From: Bacteroidales bacterium
GTDB lineage: Bacteria; Bacteroidota; Bacteroidia; Bacteroidales; JAFGUD01
Length of the DNA stretch: 36,443 nucleotides
Assembly: GCA_016938685.1 (NCBI GenBank)
Contig: JAFGUD010000407.1
Coordinates: 1-36,443, forward strand
Direction: 5' to 3'
The notes under the pieces were generated by a model. That model worked only from the letters and a program-made list of their open reading frames with translations, was not told the origin of the DNA and did no database searches. Made by a program: the position numbers and the translations under genes. This document shows, piece after piece, positions 31,673 to 36,443 of the stretch. The first letter of the stretch is position 1. Each line of letters starts with the position of its first letter.

Positions 31673-32533
31673 ATGAAAACGAAACTTATTATACCCACAA
31701 TTTTTATATTTACATTAGCAATGTTCTTATTGTCTTCATGCGGAACACAACAGACCCAAGACGAAAAACAAATTGCTTATAAATCAGGCGAGATGCTAGC
31801 AAAAAATATCATTGAATACTATTTTATAGCACATGAAGAAATTCATTATGCAAATAGCTACCAACTTGAACTTGCGTCATTATTATCGACTGATGAAAAC
31901 GATACAATTGTAGAAGAACCTTTTGTACTGGTTAATAATGTTGAGATTAAAGTAAAATTATTTACCGAATACATATCTCTTTTGCAAGAATTACAAAAAA
32001 AGGAAAGCATTCGTAGTCAAAGTATTGATTTTAAAATGTTTAGCCTTCTAAATCTTTTAGATTCTTCTAAACTTTGTTCTGCTGATTCTATTGAAATGAT
32101 TACTGATTATATTTCTGCAAATCAGTACAATCAAGAACTTGCGGTTTCCGGAATTACTGAGTTAATGTTTAATATTTGGAACACAGACGTGATTGAATGG
32201 AACAGAAAACTAAGCAAAGCTTATAACAATTACGCTCAAATGATAGACAATATTCCAACTGATGTTTTTGATGAAGACAAGCTTGAAAAATACGTATACG
32301 AACCTTATGAAGGAAAAGCAACATTAGTAAAAATTTATAAACTAAATATGAAACAAGAAGCTTATGAACAAAAATCTGTTTTTATCGACAGAACTACTTT
32401 TTTAATGAAGACATTCTTAGATTTAAACGGTGTATATTTCAGACTTGCACAAGGCAATGACATGGAATACGTTTCGTGGGCTAATGAACAAATTTATAAT
32501 TCTTTGAAAACTTTTGAACAAAACAAAAATTAG
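31673..32533 (+). CDS. Lipoprotein of unknown function inside the dcw cluster
   Basis: This 286-residue protein (from ATG 31673) begins with a lipoprotein signal (MKTKLIIPTIFIFTLAMFLL) and the lipobox LSSC with Cys 23. The residues after Cys (GTQQTQ) show no acidic surface-export signal, so the inner face of the outer membrane is the likelier location. The mature part is predicted to be mostly helical and rich in Glu, Tyr, Asn and Leu. I recognise no family. I prefer ATG 31673 to the in-frame TTG 31613, because the latter lies in the -33 element and would bury the lipobox. It interrupts the usual murG-murC adjacency. A role in envelope or division is suggested only by position. Confidence 0.8.
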   Translation: MKTKLIIPTIFIFTLAMFLLSSCGTQQTQDEKQIAYKSGEMLAKNIIEYYFIAHEEIHYANSYQLELASLLSTDENDTIVEEPFVLVNNVEIKVKLFTEYISLLQELQKKESIRSQSIDFKMFSLLNLLDSSKLCSADSIEMITDYISANQYNQELAVSGITELMFNIWNTDVIEWNRKLSKAYNNYAQMIDNIPTDVFDEDKLEKYVYEPYEGKATLVKIYKLNMKQEAYEQKSVFIDRTTFLMKTFLDLNGVYFRLAQGNDMEYVSWANEQIYNSLKTFEQNKN

Positions 32534-32560
32534 TTAAGAATTAAGAACTAAGAATTAAAA
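32533..32560. repeat. Short heptamer array (ATTAAGA type)
   Basis: Four in-phase 7-bp units, GTTAAGA, ATTAAGA, ACTAAGA and ATTAAAA, begin at the last base of the lipoprotein stop codon. The rest of the gap to murC is A/T-rich without a clear motif. Confidence 0.75.
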
Positions 32561-32599
32561 GTAAAACAATATTTTTTTATACTAAAAAATAAAACATAG

Positions 32600-33967
32600 T
32601 TGAACTTTTTTGATAAAAATATTTATTTCATTGGCATTGGCGGAATCGGAATGAGCGCTATTGCCAGATTTTTCAAGGTAAATGGTTGTTTTGTTGCCGG
32701 TTATGATTTAACTGAAACTCCTTTGACTAACGAACTTGAAAAAGAAGGTATACCTGTACACTTTTCTGACGAATTAAACTTAATTCCGGTCGAAATACTT
32801 GAAAATCAGGAAAATTCAGTTATTATTTATACTCCGGCTATACCAAAAAGCCACAAACAATTTAATTTTTTAAAAGAAAAAAATTACAAAATATACAAAC
32901 GAGCGCAGGTTTTGGGACTATTAAGTAAAAATCACAAAACAATTGGCATCGCAGGCACACACGGAAAAACAACAATTTCGTCAATTGTTGCACATATTTT
33001 CAAACAAAACAACAAGCTTAACGCTGCTTTTGTTGGCGGAATCCTGAAAAATTACAAATCAAATCTTGTTTTGGGCGAAAAAAATGAAAACAATTGGTTG
33101 ATTTTAGAATCAGACGAATTTGACAGATCATTTCTTAATTTTAGTCCTAACATTGCGCTCATTTCTGCTGTTGATGAAGATCATCTGGACATATACGAAA
33201 ATAAAGTTAATTTAATTGAGGCTTTTGAAAAATTTGCATCTCAAACATCACAGATTGTTGTTACAAATCAAAAAGTCAACGTCAATTTAGCGTCTAATTT
33301 AAAAACTTTCAAGTACGGAATAAAAGAAGGAAACGATTTTTTTGCTGAAAATTGTAAAATTGAAGACGGAAAACAAATTTTTGATATTGTTTACCCAGAA
33401 GGAATTTGCGAAAATATATCTCTAAAATTACCGGGTAAAGTAAATATTGAAAACACAATTGCCGCTTTTTCTGTGGCATTTTGGGCAGGTATAAATCCTG
33501 AAAATATTAAAAAATCGATTGCAACTTTTGAAGGTATTGAAAGAAGATTTGATTTAATTCTGGAAAATGACAGATATATTTACATTAACGATTATGCGCA
33601 TCATCCGGAAGAAATAGAGAGACTTAGAGAAGCAGTTGAACAATTTTACCCAAACAGAAAAATTACTGCAATTTTTCAACCGCATTTATTTAGCAGAACT
33701 AAAGATTTTACTGATGGTTTTGCAAAATCGCTTGAAAAATTTGACGAAATACTTCTGATGGACATATATCCTGCGCGTGAAATTCCTATCGAGGGAGTAA
33801 CGTCAAAAATTATTTTTGATAAAATAAATAATGAGAATAAAGAAATGTGCAATTTCGAAAACATTATTAATAAACTCAAAAATAAAGATAAAGACATATT
33901 GCTTACAATTGGAGCAGGAAGTATTGTAAATTTAGTAGAGAAGATTACAACTATTTTAGAATCATAA
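32600..33967 (+). CDS. murC: UDP-N-acetylmuramate:L-alanine ligase MurC
   Basis: This 455-residue cytosolic ligase adds the first amino acid to UDP-MurNAc. Motifs are the N-terminal FIGIGGIGMSAIARFF, the P-loop GIAGTHGKTTISS (116-128), ILESDEFDRSFL, SAVDEDHLDIYEN, ERRFDLI, INDYAHHPEEIERL and FQPHLFSRTKDF. The start is TTG at 32600 (MNFFDKNIYFIGIGG). No ATG is available before the conserved glycine-rich loop (the next one encodes the Met of GIGMSA), so TTG is very likely real. ftsQ follows after 18 bases. Confidence 0.97.
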   Translation: MNFFDKNIYFIGIGGIGMSAIARFFKVNGCFVAGYDLTETPLTNELEKEGIPVHFSDELNLIPVEILENQENSVIIYTPAIPKSHKQFNFLKEKNYKIYKRAQVLGLLSKNHKTIGIAGTHGKTTISSIVAHIFKQNNKLNAAFVGGILKNYKSNLVLGEKNENNWLILESDEFDRSFLNFSPNIALISAVDEDHLDIYENKVNLIEAFEKFASQTSQIVVTNQKVNVNLASNLKTFKYGIKEGNDFFAENCKIEDGKQIFDIVYPEGICENISLKLPGKVNIENTIAAFSVAFWAGINPENIKKSIATFEGIERRFDLILENDRYIYINDYAHHPEEIERLREAVEQFYPNRKITAIFQPHLFSRTKDFTDGFAKSLEKFDEILLMDIYPAREIPIEGVTSKIIFDKINNENKEMCNFENIINKLKNKDKDILLTIGAGSIVNLVEKITTILES

Positions 33968-33985
33968 TATTCAATAAAATTAACT

Positions 33986-34786
33986 ATGAAATTTAATAAA
34001 TTACGAAAATACAGAAGAATTTTTTACTTGTTAGGAATAATAGCATTTCTGACAATTTTCGTAATTTTGCAGAGAAATTACAAAAACACTTTGTGCAGTA
34101 ATATCAAAGTTACAGTTTTAGATTCAGCTGAAAATAGATATGTAACAGAAAGTTCTATAATAAATTTTATATACAATAATATTCAGTCAGATATTGTTGG
34201 AAATAAGTTTAGATACATTGATTTAGGCTTAATTGAGGAAAAGCTGAACGATGATTTTTTTATAAAAAGTGTTGAAGTATTTCGTTCACAAAATGGGATT
34301 ATTGAAATCAAAATAACTCAGAGAAAACCAATTGCCCGAATATACAATGAATTGGGTGAAAATTATTACATAGACGAAGATGGATATTTTTTACCAACTT
34401 CTAAAAATTTCGCCAGTTATGTACCTGTTTTCAATGGAAAAATCAAAAAAATTGACTCTTTATTCACTAGAAAAATAAATGTTTTGGACACAAGTTTCAA
34501 AGACCAAACACATAAAGATTTATACAATTTAGCTAAAATTTTAAAAAATGATGAGTTTACTTTGTCAATGATTGATCAAGTTTTTGTAGATGAAAACAAT
34601 GAATTTATAATGATACCTAAAGTTGGGAATTTCAAAATTATTTTCGGAACACTTGAAAACGCAGAGATAAAAATTAGAAATTTAAAAGCTTTTTACACAG
34701 AAGGAGCACCCAAAGTGGGTTGGAATAAATATTCGGCAATCAATTTGAACTATATAAATCAAGTTGTTTGCACAAAAAGAAATTAA
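33986..34786 (+). CDS. ftsQ: Cell-division protein FtsQ/DivIB
   Basis: This 266-residue bitopic membrane protein has a basic N-terminus (KLRKYRR), one membrane segment (about residues 11-29) and a periplasmic POTRA-like domain. The latter includes YVTESSIINFIYNN, the segment FFIKSVEVFRSQNGIIEIKI at about residues 92-111, and the TQRKPIARIY strand. FtsQ links the FtsL/FtsB-type complex to the FtsWI synthase. Sequence conservation is low in the phylum; the topology and the place between murC and ftsA support the call. The 97-base gap to ftsA contains a small hairpin. Confidence 0.92.
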   Translation: MKFNKLRKYRRIFYLLGIIAFLTIFVILQRNYKNTLCSNIKVTVLDSAENRYVTESSIINFIYNNIQSDIVGNKFRYIDLGLIEEKLNDDFFIKSVEVFRSQNGIIEIKITQRKPIARIYNELGENYYIDEDGYFLPTSKNFASYVPVFNGKIKKIDSLFTRKINVLDTSFKDQTHKDLYNLAKILKNDEFTLSMIDQVFVDENNEFIMIPKVGNFKIIFGTLENAEIKIRNLKAFYTEGAPKVGWNKYSAINLNYINQVVCTKRN

Positions 34787-34827
34787 AATATTAACAATAA
34801 TTTATATTGTAAATTTAATAATAATTC

Positions 34828-34844
34828 TTTCGGGAAAACCGAAA
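34828..34844 (+). other. Small hairpin upstream of ftsA
   Basis: TTTCGG pairs with CCGAAA around a GAAAA loop (6-bp stem), 40 bases before the ftsA start codon. It lacks a following T-run, so it is not a normal terminator. A TAAATTTA at 34810-34817 resembles a -7 box but lacks a -33 element. Confidence 0.4.
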
Positions 34845-34883
34845 TATCTTAAAAAGGTTTATTAACAGCAAAATTTTAATAAT

Positions 34884-36233
34884 ATGTTTGATGACTACGT
34901 AGCAATATTAGACATTGGAACAACTAAGATTGTTTCGTTAGTTGGAAGAAAAGACCCAAATGGCAACCTCCAAATTTTAGGTTACGGAGAAGAAACATCT
35001 GCAGGTGTTACAAGAGGGTTAGTTTTGAACATTAACGAAGCTTCTGAAGCGATTGAAAAAGCAGTAAACAAAGCAAAAGAGCAATCCGGCATTGACTTTA
35101 AAAAAGTTTTTGTGGGAATTGCAGGACAGCACATTTATAGTCACCAGAATAGTCATTCTATTGTCAATACAGAATCTGACGAAATATCAGAAGAACTGGT
35201 AAAAAAATTAACAGATGAAGTTTACAACGTTGCAACTAATCCCGGAGAAGTAATTCTACATGTTTTCCCTCAGGAATATTACGTTGATGGACAAATAGTT
35301 AACAATCCTGTTGGGTCAATGGGCAAACAACTTTCCGGGCGTTTTCATATTTCAATTGGAAAAGAAAAATCAATAAAAATTATTGAGAAAAGTATCGCAA
35401 GAGTAGGTTTACAAGTAATAAAAATAATATTAGAACCTGTTGCCTCTGCCGAAGCCGTACTTACTGCCGAAGAAAAAGAAGCAGGAGTTGTTTTAATAGA
35501 TATTGGAGGTGGAACAACCGACATGGTTATCTACAAAGACAATGTAATTAGACACACTGCCGTAGTTCCTTTTGGCGGAAATTCTATTACAGACGACCTT
35601 CACAAAGGATGTAGCATTTTAGTAAAACAAGCCGAAGATTTAAAAAAACAATACGGTTCTGCTGTTGCCGATTTAGTTAGCGACATTCAAAGTGCTACTG
35701 TACAAGGAATTGCAGGAAGAGAAGCAAGAGAAATTTCTTTTAAAGCTATTGCTGAAATAATTCAAGCCAGAGTTTTAGAAATTATTGATACTATAAATTT
35801 TGAACTTAAAAATTCAAATTATTATGACGAAATTGCAGGCGGAATAACACTTACAGGGGGAGGTTCTTTGCTAAAACATATCAACAGATTGGTTGAATTC
35901 AGAACAGGACTTGAAACTAAAATTGCAAGCCCTGAAAATTACATTTATTCTGATCAAGAAAAATTTAAAAACCCAAAATATTCAACTGCTATTGGTTTGT
36001 TATTGAAAGGAATAGATTATATGAAGCAACTTGAAAAAATGCAAGGACCAAAGAAAATAGTTGTTGAAGATATTATTGAAGAGGAAATAGAAACTACAAC
36101 AGAAATAAAAGAAAATAATATTAAATCAACAACAAAAAATCAAGATAAAAAACAAGAAAACAATAAAAAAACAGGAATTTTAACCAAACTAAAAAACTTT
36201 TTTATAGAAGAAGATGAAAGTTCGGAAGTGTAA
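34884..36233 (+). CDS. ftsA: Cell-division actin-like protein FtsA
   Basis: This 449-residue actin-fold ATPase tethers FtsZ filaments to the inner membrane and recruits later divisome proteins. The phosphate-1 motif is ILDIGTTKIVSLVG near the N-terminus, phosphate-2 is VVLIDIGGGTTDMVIYKD (about residues 201-218) and the adenosine motif is GGITLTGGGSLLKHI. The 1C domain lies at about residues 83-160. A charged, low-complexity linker (about 390-430) precedes a C-terminal amphipathic membrane-targeting helix (GILTKLKNFFIEE). The usual partner ftsZ would be expected downstream, but the window ends in a tandem array 210 bases after the stop. Confidence 0.96.
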   Translation: MFDDYVAILDIGTTKIVSLVGRKDPNGNLQILGYGEETSAGVTRGLVLNINEASEAIEKAVNKAKEQSGIDFKKVFVGIAGQHIYSHQNSHSIVNTESDEISEELVKKLTDEVYNVATNPGEVILHVFPQEYYVDGQIVNNPVGSMGKQLSGRFHISIGKEKSIKIIEKSIARVGLQVIKIILEPVASAEAVLTAEEKEAGVVLIDIGGGTTDMVIYKDNVIRHTAVVPFGGNSITDDLHKGCSILVKQAEDLKKQYGSAVADLVSDIQSATVQGIAGREAREISFKAIAEIIQARVLEIIDTINFELKNSNYYDEIAGGITLTGGGSLLKHINRLVEFRTGLETKIASPENYIYSDQEKFKNPKYSTAIGLLLKGIDYMKQLEKMQGPKKIVVEDIIEEEIETTTEIKENNIKSTTKNQDKKQENNKKTGILTKLKNFFIEEDESSEV

Positions 36234-36236
36234 AAC

Positions 36237-36443
36237 AGTTATCAAGTTAACCAGTTAGCGAGTTGACCAGTTATCGAGTTGACCAGTTATCGAGTTGACC
36301 AGTTATCGAGTTGACCAGTTATCGAGTTAACCAGTTAACCAGTTATCGAGTTAACCAGTTAACCAGTTATCGAGTTAACCAGTTATCGAGTTAACCAGTT
36401 ATCGAGTTAACCAGTTATCGAGTTAACCAGTTATCGAGTTAAC
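36237..36443. repeat. 16-bp tandem array, unit CCAGTTATCGAGTTAA
   Basis: Eleven full 16-bp units and two 8-bp half units (CCAGTTAA at 36331 and 36355) run to the window edge. Each 16-mer is itself two related 8-mers, CCAGTTAT and CGAGTTAA. The first four units have the variant CGAGTTGA, the later ones CGAGTTAA. The array starts within a few bases of the ftsA stop and probably continues outside the window. Confidence 0.96.

Noticed and set aside
34788-34883. Separate ftsA promoter
   Set aside because: TAAATTTA resembles a -7 element but no -33 TTG lies at the right distance, so it is left as a remark only.
36237-36443. Possible CRISPR array
   Set aside because: The units are contiguous 8/16-bp repeats without unique spacers, and no cas genes are nearby.

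Overview
The window comes from an AT-rich member of the Bacteroidota, probably an anaerobic or marine Bacteroidales-like lineage. Four things point there. Promoter-like sites match the Bacteroidota consensus (TTG/TTTG, 19-20 bases, TAnnTTTG). Ribosome-binding sites of the Shine-Dalgarno type are absent. The cell-division FtsI carries a PASTA domain and the FtsL-like protein is short and divergent. A glsA/glsB-like acyltransferase pair for glycine lipids is present. The genus cannot be named from this sequence. No tRNA, rRNA, CRISPR array, prophage or intact transposase gene was seen.

Layout. (1) 1-4.5 kb: a 9-bp tandem array at the window edge, a secreted TPR protein, a secreted protein made of five 42-residue Trp repeats, a PepD dipeptidase with a strong terminator, and a DUF1361 membrane protein. 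(2) 4.6-7.1 kb, minus strand: an aspartyl-protease/PDZ protein, a DUF3108 protein and a small XRE regulator 3 bases upstream of it. (3) 7.2-12.5 kb, plus strand: a PgpH-type 7TM HD phosphohydrolase (predicted c-di-AMP phosphodiesterase), a metallophosphoesterase, a GNAT-like protein and a radical SAM gene broken by an apparent 1-base deletion. (4) 12.5-18.9 kb, minus strand: glutamate dehydrogenase followed by two paralogous PEP-synthase-like ATP-grasp proteins. The larger is a sensor/ATP-grasp/nucleotidyltransferase fusion without the phosphohistidine or PEP-binding parts of true PEP synthase. (5) 19.0-20.8 kb, minus strand: the glsA/glsB-like pair.

(6) 20.9-36.2 kb, plus strand: the dcw cell-wall and division cluster, in the order mraZ, rsmH, ftsL-like, ftsI, murE, mraY, murD, ftsW, murG, a lipoprotein of unknown function, murC, ftsQ, ftsA. 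It makes UDP-MurNAc-pentapeptide (MurC, D, E), lipid I and II (MraY, MurG), polymerises and crosslinks septal peptidoglycan (FtsW, FtsI) and assembles the divisome (FtsL, FtsQ, FtsA). Four exactly 10-bp-spaced TGG-type repeats lie just upstream of mraZ and look like an MraZ operator. ftsZ would be expected beyond the right edge.

The most distinctive non-coding feature is that many intergenic gaps hold their own short tandem repeat (units of 7, 8/16 or 9 bp). Both window edges lie inside such arrays, so the window may be a whole contig broken at repeats. The 15.7-kb spacer has single inverted copies of both edge-array sequences. Between murE and mraY a heptamer array, which starts inside the murE coding sequence, is interrupted by a 129-bp structured element with terminal inverted repeats. 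I found no clear new defence or biosynthetic system. The best candidates for new biology are the ATP-grasp/nucleotidyltransferase pair, the 42-residue repeat protein, the lipoprotein inside dcw, and the repeat/element structure.
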